64,000 nt of DNA, from positions 1-64,000 of the forward strand of contig JACOEH010000008.1 of assembly GCA_024998685.1 (NCBI GenBank), written 5' to 3'. A program made the position numbers and the translations under genes. This DNA is from Nitrospira sp. GTDB taxonomy: Bacteria; Nitrospirota; Nitrospiria; Nitrospirales; Nitrospiraceae. How positions within the stretch are numbered: the first letter of the stretch is position 1; each line of letters starts with the position of its first letter. The notes beneath the pieces are model-generated. The model was not told where the DNA came from. It was given only the letters and a program-made list of their open reading frames with translations, and did no database searches. This document shows positions 37,805 through 46,258 of the stretch, piece by piece.

Positions 37805-39343
37805 ATGACTAGGCCTGACGTATCTCCTTGTGAGGATCTTGCGGAGCGGTACCAGGCGCTTCTGGAAGTGGCACAAGCGATTTCCGCCCAGCGCGACCTC
37901 GATCAGCTCTTTCGTGATCTGGCCCACCGTCTGCCTCGGGTGGTGCAGGTCAATTACGTCGACCTCTCCCTGCATGATCCAGTCAAGAAGGTCATGCGAT
38001 TGCATACGATCCAGGCAAATGTGCCGGCTGACCTCATAGGGGGGCATGAGATAGCGATTGAAGACTGTCCAGCGGGCTGTGTATGGGAAACTCAGCAGCC
38101 GCTTCTGGTTCCAAATCTGTCGGAAGAACGGCGGTGGCCGTGGGTCATCGGTGCGATGACGGAAGACGGAACCCAGTCGTTTTGCTTTGTCCCGTTGACC
38201 ACGGCAAGAGGGCGATTGGGCGCCATGGGATTTTTGAGTTTGCAGAAAGAAGCCTATAGCGACATGGATTTAGAGTTCCTCCAGCAAGTCGCCAAACAAG
38301 TGGCTGTCGCGGTGGAGAACGCGTTGGTCTTCCAACAGATTGCCGAGCTTAAAGATAAACTGGCGAAAGAGAAGCTGTACCTCGAAGAAGAACTTCGGAT
38401 TGAGCATGGATTCGACGATATCATCGGCGACAGCAAGGCTTTGAAGCAGGTGCTCAAGGAAGTCGAGATCGTGGCTCCGACCGATTCGACCGTCTTGATT
38501 CAAGGGGAAACGGGCACCGGTAAGGAACTCATCGCTCGGGCTGTTCATCGACTCAGCGGCCGCAGGGAGCGCACGTTCGTCAAGCTGAACTGCGCCGCTA
38601 TTCCGACCGGTCTGTTGGAAAGCGAACTCTTTGGACATGAGCGAGGGGCTTTCACGGGCGCGATTGCTCAGAAATCCGGCCGATTCGAACTGGCCGATAA
38701 AGGGACGCTCTTTCTCGACGAAGTGGGGGAAATTCCGCTGGAGTTACAATCCAAGTTGCTTCGAGTGTTACAGGAGCAGGAATTCGAACGGTTGGGCAGT
38801 ACCAAGACCATTCGTGTTGATGTGCGCCTGGTAGCCGCCACGAACCGAGACCTCAAGAGTTTGGTGGAAGCGAAGCAGTTTCGGAGCGACTTGTACTATC
38901 GCCTCAATGTCTTTCCGGTCACCTTGCCGCCCTTGCGTGAACGACGAGAGGACATTCCGATCTTAGTCCGCTACTTCACCCAACATTACGCCCTCCGCAT
39001 GAAGAAGAATATCCAAACCGTCCCGGCCAAGACGATGGAAGTGCTCTCCCGCTATGATTGGCCGGGGAACATTCGTGAGCTGGAGAATTTGGTCGAGCGT
39101 TCCGTCATCCTGACGCAAGGGACGGATTTGCAGGTGCCGATCAGCGAACTTCAGGCAGACACGCTTTCTGCAGGTTCTCCGGCGACTCTCGAAGACGCGG
39201 AGCGTGAGCAAATTCTCCGTGTGCTGCACGAGACAAAGTGGGTGATCGGCGGCCCTGCCGGCGCTGCGGCTCGACTGGGTGTTAAACGAACCACCCTCCA
39301 GTCCAAGATGCAAAAGCTTGGCATCACTCGCAGTCCGGCGTGA
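37805..39343 (+). CDS. sigma-54 dependent transcriptional activator with GAF domain
   Basis: 512 residues from the ATG at 37805; a TTG at 37760 would add 15. Domain order: an N-terminal GAF sensor (about 15-180), a short coiled coil, an AAA+ sigma-54 interaction domain with Walker A GETGTGKE, the GAFTGA loop that contacts sigma-54, and Walker B GTLFLDEVGEI, and a C-terminal Fis-type helix-turn-helix (GAAARLGVKRTTLQSKMQKL). It resembles FhlA/NorR-class regulators. The GAF ligand is unknown. Intergenic space on both sides means the target is probably elsewhere. Confidence 0.93.
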   Translation: MTRPDVSPCEDLAERYQALLEVAQAISAQRDLDQLFRDLAHRLPRVVQVNYVDLSLHDPVKKVMRLHTIQANVPADLIGGHEIAIEDCPAGCVWETQQPLLVPNLSEERRWPWVIGAMTEDGTQSFCFVPLTTARGRLGAMGFLSLQKEAYSDMDLEFLQQVAKQVAVAVENALVFQQIAELKDKLAKEKLYLEEELRIEHGFDDIIGDSKALKQVLKEVEIVAPTDSTVLIQGETGTGKELIARAVHRLSGRRERTFVKLNCAAIPTGLLESELFGHERGAFTGAIAQKSGRFELADKGTLFLDEVGEIPLELQSKLLRVLQEQEFERLGSTKTIRVDVRLVAATNRDLKSLVEAKQFRSDLYYRLNVFPVTLPPLRERREDIPILVRYFTQHYALRMKKNIQTVPAKTMEVLSRYDWPGNIRELENLVERSVILTQGTDLQVPISELQADTLSAGSPATLEDAEREQILRVLHETKWVIGGPAGAAARLGVKRTTLQSKMQKLGITRSPA

Positions 39344-39635
39344 CGGTCCGATGTGTCACGTGACGCTCGTTCGAATGGGCCGCCGCCTCGCTCCATGACC
39401 TCGGCCTTAAAGGTTTCGCTGTGCGACTAGGGGGTTGCCCCAGTTCGGGACGTCTCCTGCTATGGTAGGCCTGAGCCTATCCATCCCTGTTCCTCGTGGT
39501 TCCGTGAGAGTCAACTCAGGACAACACCTCGTGCGCTGAACGCCGTCTTGGATACCGGCGGCGGCCCCGCGATCGAGAACACGCTCAAGGTGCCGAAAAG
39601 CCGGCGGCAGATGGGTGACAGGACGGAATGTTCAC
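39344..39635. other. intergenic region
   Basis: About 290 bases. An open stretch near 39530-39610 (translating in one frame to VLDTGGGPAIENTLKVPKSR) could be a coding remnant but I cannot assign it. No clear terminator. Confidence 0.3.
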
Positions 39636-40637
39636 ATGATCGTGTACGTCTCAAACGCCGGAAGCCGTGACATTTCTGTCCTGCGGCTGAATGACCGTGA
39701 CGGCAGTGTCCGTCTGATCGAGACGGTCACTGTTGCCGGGAAGGTCATGCCGCTGGCAATCGACCCACGACGGAAGTTCCTGTTCGCCTCGCAGCGATCG
39801 GAACCCTATTCGGTCGGCAGCTGGACGATTGATCCGGACAACGGCACATTGAGTTCGATGCAAACAGTGCCTGCCGCCGACAATTTGGCGTATCTCTCAA
39901 TCGATCGCACCGGCCAGTACCTCTTCGGAGCGTCCTATTTCGGCGATAAGATTTCCATCAACACCATCGGGGCCCGAGGCGAGGTCAGCTCCAAGTCGCT
40001 GATGGTCGCTTCGACGGGGAAGCATCCGCATTGCATCATGGCTGATCCGTCCAATAAGTTCGTGTTCGTCCCCACGTTGGGAGCCGATGCCGTCCTGCAA
40101 TATCGGTTTGATGAGAGAAGCGGAAGCATCACCCCCAACAGTCCACCGGCTGTCGCAACCAAAAAGGGCGCCGGTCTCCGCCATCTGGTGTTTCATCCCG
40201 ACGGCATCCGGCTTTTTTGCACCAATGAACTCGACGGAACCGTAGGCATGTATCGCATGAATGGGTCCGGCACGCTGACCCAGCTCGGTTCGATCTCCCT
40301 CATGTCCGCCGGTTTCAAGGGCAAGCCCTGGGCCGCGGACATTCACCTCACTCCGGATGGGCGATTTCTGTATGCGTCAGAACGCAGCTCGAACACCATC
40401 GCGGCCTTTCGGATCCACGACGGCACGCCGACATTGATCGACCATTATCCGACCGAGACTCAGCCGCGTGGTTTCAATCTCGATCCGCAAGGACGATACC
40501 TCCTTGCAGCCGGGGAACTGTCCAATGGCTTGGCCGTCTTCAAAATCGACGGTCACTCCGGAGCGCTGCGCAGACTGATGCGTCTGAATATCGGCAGGGG
40601 GCCGAACTGGGTCGAGATTATTGCATTGCGCAAGTGA
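39636..40637 (+). CDS. 6-phosphogluconolactonase-type beta-propeller lactonase
   Basis: 333 residues from the ATG at 39636; a GTG at 39615 is possible. It matches the YbhE-like seven-bladed propeller lactonases: IDPRRKFLFAS, HPHCIMADPSNKFVFVP, LRHLVFHPDG, DIHLTPDGRFLYASERSSNT and PRGFNLDPQGRYLLAAGE. E. coli YbhE/Pgl hydrolyses 6-phosphogluconolactone in the pentose phosphate pathway. Substrate assignment for distant members is uncertain. No signal peptide. Confidence 0.85.
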   Translation: MIVYVSNAGSRDISVLRLNDRDGSVRLIETVTVAGKVMPLAIDPRRKFLFASQRSEPYSVGSWTIDPDNGTLSSMQTVPAADNLAYLSIDRTGQYLFGASYFGDKISINTIGARGEVSSKSLMVASTGKHPHCIMADPSNKFVFVPTLGADAVLQYRFDERSGSITPNSPPAVATKKGAGLRHLVFHPDGIRLFCTNELDGTVGMYRMNGSGTLTQLGSISLMSAGFKGKPWAADIHLTPDGRFLYASERSSNTIAAFRIHDGTPTLIDHYPTETQPRGFNLDPQGRYLLAAGELSNGLAVFKIDGHSGALRRLMRLNIGRGPNWVEIIALRK

Positions 40638-40714
40638 GCGTGACCACATGGCGGCCGGAAAGCCGGGAAGCGGCCATGAGCGGCCGAAAATCACCGAATC
40701 ATAGGAGGTTCCCT

Positions 40715-41214
40715 ATGGATAGCCATGAAACAGCCAAGGTCTCGCGACGTCAGATGTTGGGATGCATGACCACCGGGCTTGTCGCGGTCGCGGCGCCGGC
40801 GCTGGCGCAACAGGCGGGATAGGGGGGCCTTGAGCCGGACTACATTCTAGGGGAGGTTCTGGCTCAGTCGGTGAGACGACCGGCACATGAGACGTGGCCT
40901 ATGGCGGAACGCCGATGCTGGGGACGCGCGACCTGCTTACGGAATCAAGACCGGCCTCGGTGGACGCGTTTTCGTATCACCACTATATGGTGCGAGTGCG
41001 CGCGGTGCTTGGCGATGGGGATACAGACCACGGTCGAAGCGGCACTGTCGGAGCAGTGGCTCAGGCGCACGATGAGACCCTCGCTTACGACAAGAAGCTG
41101 CGTGATGAGTTTCGGCCGGACAAACCTTTCTGGCTGACGGAGACGGCGGACGCCGTATGCGGCGGCAATCCGTGGGCCCGCTCGTTTCTCACTGTGAGAT
41201 CTGCATTGCCGTAG
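40715..41214 (+). pseudogene. Tat-exported GH79-like glycoside hydrolase, decayed
   Basis: The 5' end, after AGGAGG, encodes a twin-arginine signal (SRRQMLGCMTTGLVAVAAPA) and then hits TAG at 40820-40822. Downstream, hydrolase-like segments appear in different frames: VDAFSYHHY, then TTVEAALSEQWLRRT, then LRDEFRPDKPFWLTETADA with the catalytic-type Glu in TETAD, and CGGNPWA. Most of the N-terminal barrel and the C-terminal part are gone. The family assignment to GH79/heparanase-like enzymes rests on these short segments. It is clearly nonfunctional. Confidence 0.6.
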
Positions 41215-41457
41215 AATTTCGCTTGACTGAGGTAACTCGCCCAAGTCAGGATCGATTTTCCTGAATGGACCGTGCAGTGCGTGACACTCGTGCAACCGAG
41301 TGGCGTTCAACGGCGAAGGGCATCTGCACGGGGTCAGCCCTGACGCCATCGCAAGTGGGCGATCCGTATTGTACGCTCGACCCCGTCGCACCGGAGTCAT
41401 CCGGCGATGTGAGCCGGGCGCGGCGGAGATCGCGGAGACGGACAAGAGAGGGGGCAC

Positions 41458-41910
41458 ATGGAAAGAACACGACGTCGGCGCAGCTCTTCAGGTTCACGGT
41501 TCCCGGGTTGGGTTCCCAAAGCGGATAAGCGAAAATCGGGCCGTAAAGATGTACGGTTGATTCCAGCCCATATCCGGGTGCTCGGCGTTGGTCTGAGCGA
41601 GGACCAACGGTCGTTTATTCGGCAACGATTGACTAGGAAGCTCGAAAAATTTGCCGACTCTATCGAACGGGTCAGTGTGCGTGTGAAGGATGTCAACGGC
41701 CCCCGCGGCGGCATCGATAAAGTGTGCCGGATCAAAGTGGTCCTGAGCAATCTTCCAAGCGTGGTGTTCGAAGCGCAGGACGTCACCCTCGATATTGCGG
41801 TCGGCGGCGCTCTTACCGGGACAGAGCGAGCCGTGCGCCGAAGCGTTCAGCGCAGACGCACGAAACCGATCAAAGTCGGAACGCGTCCGACGGCCCGCCG
41901 CCTCAGCTGA
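41458..41910 (+). CDS. HPF/RaiA-like ribosome-associated protein
   Basis: 150 residues. A basic N-terminal tail of about 35 residues precedes an HPF-type domain: IRVLGVGLSEDQRSFIRQRL, FADSIERVSVRVKDVNGPRG, and a C-terminal basic helix RSVQRRRTKP. Hibernation factors bind the decoding centre of idle 30S subunits. The N-terminal extension and the short length (no dimerisation domain) set it apart from long HPF. Start supported by a purine-rich AGAGAGGGGG. Confidence 0.75.
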   Translation: MERTRRRRSSSGSRFPGWVPKADKRKSGRKDVRLIPAHIRVLGVGLSEDQRSFIRQRLTRKLEKFADSIERVSVRVKDVNGPRGGIDKVCRIKVVLSNLPSVVFEAQDVTLDIAVGGALTGTERAVRRSVQRRRTKPIKVGTRPTARRLS

Positions 41911-42107
41911 CTGTATTGATAGGCTCCTTCGGCTCGACTGCTGAAACGGTCATCTGTGGCGGTGTGCCGGCCGGCTCGATCCTCGACTGCGCAAGAGAGC
42001 AGGAATGCGATCTGATCGTGATGGGCACCCATGGACGACGAGGGTGGTCACGACTCCGCCTCGGCAGTGTCGCCGAAGCAGTCATCCGTCAAGCGCCCGA
42101 AGTTTGA
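41909..42107 (+). pseudogene. universal stress protein C-terminal fragment
   Basis: Reads AETVICGGVPAGSILDCAR and LIVMGTHGRRGWSRLRLGSV before ending in QAPEV, where family members continue with CPVLTV. The first two thirds and the last strand of the UspA fold are missing. It follows the HPF-like gene without a start of its own. Confidence 0.75.
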
Positions 42108-42291
42108 ACCGGGCCACCGCCGCGTCGTGCCGCAGAGCATGGACTGACGGAAGGATCCGTCGAGAGTGGGAAGGTGAACCGCGTGAAACCGGACGGCTGC
42201 CGCAACCGTCAGGGGGCTCATCATTTCGGAGCTCCACGGCTAAAAGGAAGTACTGCCTACTCCTTCATGAAGCAGTAACGGGAGGTATTGC

Positions 42292-42735
42292 ATGAGAAAT
42301 TCATTGTTTTCCGGTTGGACCAAGCTGATCGTCATCGGTGTCCTATCTCCTGTGCTGATCTGCCCGTGGGTTGATGAGAGTTCGCCGGCGTCGGGAGCGA
42401 AGGAACAGCGCCTTGAGATTACAATCCGGGACAGCACGTTTGTGCGGACCAAGACCACACCGATTCATCCAGGATTTCCTACCGTGATCGTCATCCGGAA
42501 CGAAGACAATATCCGGCATGGGTTCACGTCGGCGATGCTGGCCGGCCTCTCCGTTCATGGTGAAGGAGAAGGCATAGAATCGTATGGCAAGGGGATAGAC
42601 GGTTTCTATGTCGGCCCTGGAAAGACCTTGATGATTCGATTCATCGCTCAACAGCAGGGACGGTTCACCTTTCAGTGCGATCTGCACCCCGATCTCAAAG
42701 GAGAAATCTATCTCCTGGAGGTTCCGGTTGCCTAA
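42292..42735 (+). CDS. exported cupredoxin-like protein
   Basis: 147 residues with an N-terminal signal or anchor helix (about 10-25). The cupredoxin fold shows IRNEDNIRHGFTS with the first His ligand and FQCDLHPDLKGEIYLLEV with Cys and the second His. Where related proteins have Met in CDLHPxMxG this one has Leu, so the axial ligand may be missing or different. Such small periplasmic copper proteins are frequent in nitrifiers and may shuttle electrons or copper. The gene is 875 bases from amoC. RBS GGGAGG. Confidence 0.85.
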   Translation: MRNSLFSGWTKLIVIGVLSPVLICPWVDESSPASGAKEQRLEITIRDSTFVRTKTTPIHPGFPTVIVIRNEDNIRHGFTSAMLAGLSVHGEGEGIESYGKGIDGFYVGPGKTLMIRFIAQQQGRFTFQCDLHPDLKGEIYLLEVPVA

Positions 42736-42910
42736 CCAATCGTCGAGGAGTCTCGGATACAGTAGGCAGGCATCCACAAGGAAGACTGCTTACGGGACGC
42801 GGTTGTTCTATTCGAATGAAACATGCTAAAAATCACACCGCGAAGATATGAAGATATAGGGGGGGCGCTGTGTGACGTTTCCCTATGAACCAACTTGAAA
42901 GGAGATGGGC

Positions 42911-43444
42911 ATGAGGAGTTTCAGCTGTTTAATGGGCGCGATTGGAATGGTTCTCTTCATTGGACATGGCACCGGTTCTTTGGCGTATGGGAAAACCGTT
43001 GAGGCAGGAGATTCCAGTTCGAGTTGGAACGGGACCGGCGAATTCTTGGAACTCGGAAACGGAGAACAGGTCGTCAACGGCATTGTGAAAGGAGTCCTGA
43101 TCTCCCGTCACAAAGACGGGGGCAAGATGATCGTCCATTCATCCAAACTGACTTGTCCGGTGCGCGTGAATCTGAACAGAGGCAAAGATTCTCAGGCGAT
43201 AGAAGGCCTCTGCACCATCATCGCGCATGAAGGCAAGGACATCGGATATGCCCATTGGAAGTGCGCCGGCAACTTGAAAGAGTGTACGGGCGATTTCACC
43301 TTTACGGGCGGCTCCGGCGGATTCACTGGAATGTCCGGAACCACTCCTTTCCAGACCAGCATCGTCTTTGAACTGCAGGAAGGGAAAAACGGTCAGGCCA
43401 TCGGATATGCGGTCTGGCCCAATTTTACCTACACATTGCCGTAG
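42911..43444 (+). CDS. exported protein of unknown function
   Basis: 177 residues from the ATG at 42911 (AAAGGAG upstream). A signal peptide (MRSFSCLMGAIGMVLFIGHGTGSLAYG) is followed by a beta-rich domain with four Cys (KLTCPVRV, EGLCTII, WKCAGNLKECTGDF) that could form two disulfides. No family is recognised. It converges on amoC and ends just before a long inverted repeat. Confidence 0.75.
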   Translation: MRSFSCLMGAIGMVLFIGHGTGSLAYGKTVEAGDSSSSWNGTGEFLELGNGEQVVNGIVKGVLISRHKDGGKMIVHSSKLTCPVRVNLNRGKDSQAIEGLCTIIAHEGKDIGYAHWKCAGNLKECTGDFTFTGGSGGFTGMSGTTPFQTSIVFELQEGKNGQAIGYAVWPNFTYTLP

Positions 43445-43454
43445 CACGCTCAAC

Positions 43455-43497
43455 ATCCCGCTGCACGCGCCGATCGCTCTGCAGCGTGCTGCGGGAT
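43455..43497. terminator. long inverted repeat after the exported protein gene
   Basis: Arms 43455-43468 and 43484-43497 pair over 14 positions with one mismatch (ATCCCGCTGCACGC against GCGTGCTGCGGGAT). It starts 11 bases after the stop codon at 43444. There is no T-run, so it is a terminator-like or mRNA-stabilising stem. Confidence 0.55.
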
Positions 43498-43553
43498 CGC
43501 CGCTCGTTCACGAACTTGCCCCAAGCCCATCGATGCGTGAGACTAAAGTGTGA

Positions 43554-43593
43554 GCCGGCCCGGGACCTTTCAATGAAAGTCCCAGGCCGGTCA
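43554..43593 (-). terminator. hairpin downstream of amoC
   Basis: CCGGCC-C-GGGAC-CTTTC, loop AAT, GAAAG-TCCC-A-GGCCGG forms a stem of about 16 pairs with small bulges. It lies 17 bases past the amoC stop on the minus strand. The following T-tract is weak. Confidence 0.65.
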
Positions 43594-43609
43594 TTCATGA
43601 CATGCGGGT

Positions 43610-44437
43610 TTAGTAACCGCTACGCGCGTTTGATGCGGCGATTTGGCTGGAAAATGGGTCCAGAATGCTGTTGGGAGCGTTGTTCCAAATCACATCCGCC
43701 AGGTTCGACATGCGCGAGACCGTCTGTGCCGCCACGCCGCCCGCAGCGCCGAATAGGCCGCACCAGCCCAGCGCCACGAAGCCCCAGTGGAGCGGCGCCG
43801 CAAACATCTCATCGACAAACCAGAACGCATGTCCCCACTCGTTCAAGCCGACGTTCGGCAGAATGAACATCGGTCCGACGACCGCAGCCACCAACGGAAA
43901 CGAAGTCGCTTGAGCATACAGCGGCAGCCGCGTCTGTGCGTATAAATAACTCGCCACCCCGCACGTAATATACAGCGGGAACGTTCCGTAAAACGCCACG
44001 ATATGGCTCGCCGTAAAGCTCGTGTCTCGGATGATCACCTGATGCCACGCCGCATCTTGTTCCAGCGTCAAACTGCCGGCAAAGTACACGCCGAACACGT
44101 AACAGGCGAGCCAACCTAACCAGTAAAAATAGCGTTTCAATTCCAGCGTTGGGTTCAAGTCGGCTAGGTTGCGGTCGCGTGTCATCCAGATCCACCCGAT
44201 GGTGACTGTAAAGAAGACGGCATTGGCGAGAATATTAAACCGCCATAACCCCATCCAGATCGAGTCGAATTCGGGTGTCATGGAATCCAAGCCATGCGAA
44301 TAGCCATAGGTTCGCTGGTACAAGAGCCAGAATACTATGACCGCCAGCATCGACAGCCAACCGATTTTGGCCGGTCGTGAGTCATACCATTGAGAGGTAT
44401 CATATCTTTGATCGTCGGGAGTACGAGTTGATGCCAT
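43610..44437 (-). CDS. amoC: ammonia monooxygenase subunit C (stand-alone copy)
   Basis: 275 residues from the ATG at 44437. Six membrane segments and the family blocks [49 protein letters not shown] and [20 protein letters not shown]. The copper-site residues match D128, H132 and H145, the D-x3-H-x12-H spacing of particulate monooxygenases. [11 protein letters not shown] and NEWGHAFWF follow nitrifier AmoC more than methanotroph PmoC. AmoC is part of the membrane complex that oxidises ammonia to hydroxylamine. No amoA or amoB is within reach, so this is an extra copy of the kind comammox Nitrospira carry. Its upstream region of 550 bases suggests separate control. Confidence 0.93.
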   Translation of the reverse strand: MASTRTPDDQRYDTSQWYDSRPAKIGWLSMLAVIVFWLLYQRTYGYSHGLDSMTPEFDSIWMGLWRFNILANAVFFTVTIGWIWMTRDRNLADLNPTLELKRYFYWLGWLACYVFGVYFAGSLTLEQDAAWHQVIIRDTSFTASHIVAFYGTFPLYITCGVASYLYAQTRLPLYAQATSFPLVAAVVGPMFILPNVGLNEWGHAFWFVDEMFAAPLHWGFVALGWCGLFGAAGGVAAQTVSRMSNLADVIWNNAPNSILDPFSSQIAASNARSGY

Positions 44438-44987
44438 GTCTAAATTCCCTTCCTCGCAAAATGTCAATAAATTCCGATAGAGAACAGAGCAGATCCACCC
44501 ATGGCATCGAAGATGAGCGCCGCTCGGAATGTCTCTTTGTGAGATACAGCCGTCACGGACAGACTCCTTTCATGTAGGAAGAAACCGTTTGCTGGCATTG
44601 ATCAGCTGCTGATTTTTGAAGAGCGATCAACAGGGCTCCGACATCATTCCATACTCCATCCAAAGAGTGCACAGAGCGTATGAAATAGAGCATAGCGATC
44701 GGATATGAACCCAACATGAAGGCCTCATGAAGAGGCTCTCATCCGGTTTCTTGCGAAGGGATGTGGGTTTTTCAAAGACGGAAGCCACGTTCGCCGATCA
44801 CTCGGCACTGTGCCGTAAGCTCGGCAGAATAGCATCGTCTCCGAAAATACCAAATCTCCGTTCGGCAAGGCTTCTTTGTAAGTAATTCCGCAACTTGGAT
44901 GGTGTCTGCCGCAGCACGTTCCGCTGGAACATAAGTTGCCATATCAGTCAGGTGGATGAACGAATCCTTATACAAAGGGAGGCGATC
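44438..44987. other. divergent promoter region of amoC
   Basis: 550 bases between amoC (minus) and the zinc-ribbon gene (plus). No gene is supported. It is AT-richer than its surroundings and must hold the amoC promoter; I cannot point to a definite -35/-10 pair. Confidence 0.5.
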
Positions 44988-45293
44988 ATGGCGACAGCCG
45001 TTGAGTTGACGAAGAATGGGCGAACAGAGGGCCATCAGCCGGGACGGAACTCTCTCTCCGATTCCGTACATTGCTCCAGGTGCATGGGGCTCATGGTTAT
45101 TGAACAGGGATTCGACTCCATGCTGGGTGGTGGTGAAGCCGACGTGTCGCTCCGACGGTGTGTGCAATGCGGGGAAATTATTGATCCGGTTATTCTGCAG
45201 AATCGACGATCACAACCCGGAAGTGATATGGGACGAACCCACAAGAGAGCGAGCCGACGGGGAGGGCATCATGGCATTCTTTCAAACAGATGA
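44988..45293 (+). CDS. zinc-ribbon protein
   Basis: 101 residues from the ATG at 44988 (GGGAGG upstream). Two Cys pairs, [10 protein letters not shown] and [18 protein letters not shown], about 36 residues apart, would hold one zinc. The tail is basic. The family is widespread in Nitrospira-like genomes as far as I recall, function unknown. A frameshifted relative is at 34427-34743. Its 3' end overlaps the DoxX gene by 23 bases. Confidence 0.75.
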   Translation: MATAVELTKNGRTEGHQPGRNSLSDSVHCSRCMGLMVIEQGFDSMLGGGEADVSLRRCVQCGEIIDPVILQNRRSQPGSDMGRTHKRASRRGGHHGILSNR

Positions 45294-45756
45294 TTCATGG
45301 GCCGGTCTCATTCTTCGAGTCGGGCTTGGAAGTGTGATGTTTCCCCACGGCGCGCAAAAGTTATTGGGATGGTTCGGGGGGCATGGATTCGAGGGGACGA
45401 TGGGATTTTTTACCCAAAACATGGGCCTCCCTTGGCTCGTCGCGTTCCTGGTCATCATCGGGGAGTCCCTCGGCAGTCTCGGATTGATCGCAGGGTTTCT
45501 TACCCGATTCATTGCCGCAAGTTTTATCGCGATCATGGTCGGCGCAATCGCGACCGCACATTGGCCGTATGGGTTTTTCATCAATTGGTCCGGGCAACAG
45601 CAGGGAGAAGGATTCGAATATCACCTCTTGGTCATCGCCATGAGCGCAGCCTTGGTGATCATCGGCGGAGGGAAGTGGGCGGTGGATGGTGTCATCGCTC
45701 GTTGGCTTGAAGGCGGTGAAAGAATCCTGCAACGCCCGATGAAGAAGATTGCTTAA
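45271..45756 (+). CDS. DoxX-family membrane protein
   Basis: 161 residues from the ATG at 45271, inside the end of the zinc-ribbon gene, with GGGGAGGG upstream. Four membrane segments; the first block [23 protein letters not shown] and the GFFxxxGLP segment identify DoxX/DoxD-like proteins. Some relatives take part in thiol or sulfite-linked redox stress systems. The specific role is unknown. Confidence 0.88.
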   Translation: MAFFQTDDSWAGLILRVGLGSVMFPHGAQKLLGWFGGHGFEGTMGFFTQNMGLPWLVAFLVIIGESLGSLGLIAGFLTRFIAASFIAIMVGAIATAHWPYGFFINWSGQQQGEGFEYHLLVIAMSAALVIIGGGKWAVDGVIARWLEGGERILQRPMKKIA

Positions 45757-45785
45757 TGGTTGCGGCGTCCAACTAACATGCGAAC

Positions 45786-46097
45786 ATGCTGAAGATTACC
45801 GAACAACGAGGCCCTGAACCGGACGCAACCTTGCTGAGACTTGAGGGGCGCCTGGCCGGTCCATGGGTCGATGAACTGAGCGCCAGTTTTCGTCGGATAT
45901 CCGTCAGACAGCAACGGTACGTGATGATCGATCTGACAGCCGTGACGTTCATCGATCCCGAGGGCAAGGCGCTGTTGGCCGATCTGTGGCGAAGGGGCGC
46001 GGAGCTGCGCGCGGCCGGCTGTTTGACAAGATGTGTCGTCGAAGAGATCAGAAGAAATGAGCCGGGCGGACCTTCGGAAGAAATTGCGACAAGCTGA
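45786..46097 (+). CDS. STAS-domain protein
   Basis: 103 residues. LLRLEGRLAGPWVDEL and YVMIDLTAVTFIDPEGKALLADL give the STAS fold of anti-sigma factor antagonists. The site of the regulatory Ser (IDSxG in SpoIIAA) reads IDPEG, so phosphorylation control is unlikely. The gene sits between DoxX and the RND operon with no partner kinase. Confidence 0.8.
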   Translation: MLKITEQRGPEPDATLLRLEGRLAGPWVDELSASFRRISVRQQRYVMIDLTAVTFIDPEGKALLADLWRRGAELRAAGCLTRCVVEEIRRNEPGGPSEEIATS

Positions 46098-46136
46098 TTG
46101 AAGAGTTGATATGGAAGCGGATGTCGGCGGTTCATC

Positions 46137-46156
46137 ATTGTCACAGTCTCGACAAT
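46137..46156. promoter_or_regulatory. inverted repeat ATTGTC-N8-GACAAT
   Basis: A dyad with perfect 6-base arms about 120 bases before the membrane fusion protein start. The position fits an operator for a repressor of the efflux operon; no regulator gene is next to it. Confidence 0.35.
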
Positions 46157-46258
46157 TTGTGCTTGTTCGGACTTGCCGCTGCCTCATCGGCATCGGTACA
46201 ATAATACGTTTGCCTTGGAGGGAAAAAATTGAGTAGGGTGAAACGCAAGGCGGAGGAC

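Noticed and set aside
43610-44437. Methane monooxygenase subunit C
   Set aside because: The WYDS start block, RDTSFTxSH and NEWGHAFWF segments follow nitrifier AmoC, and the other genes fit Nitrospira.
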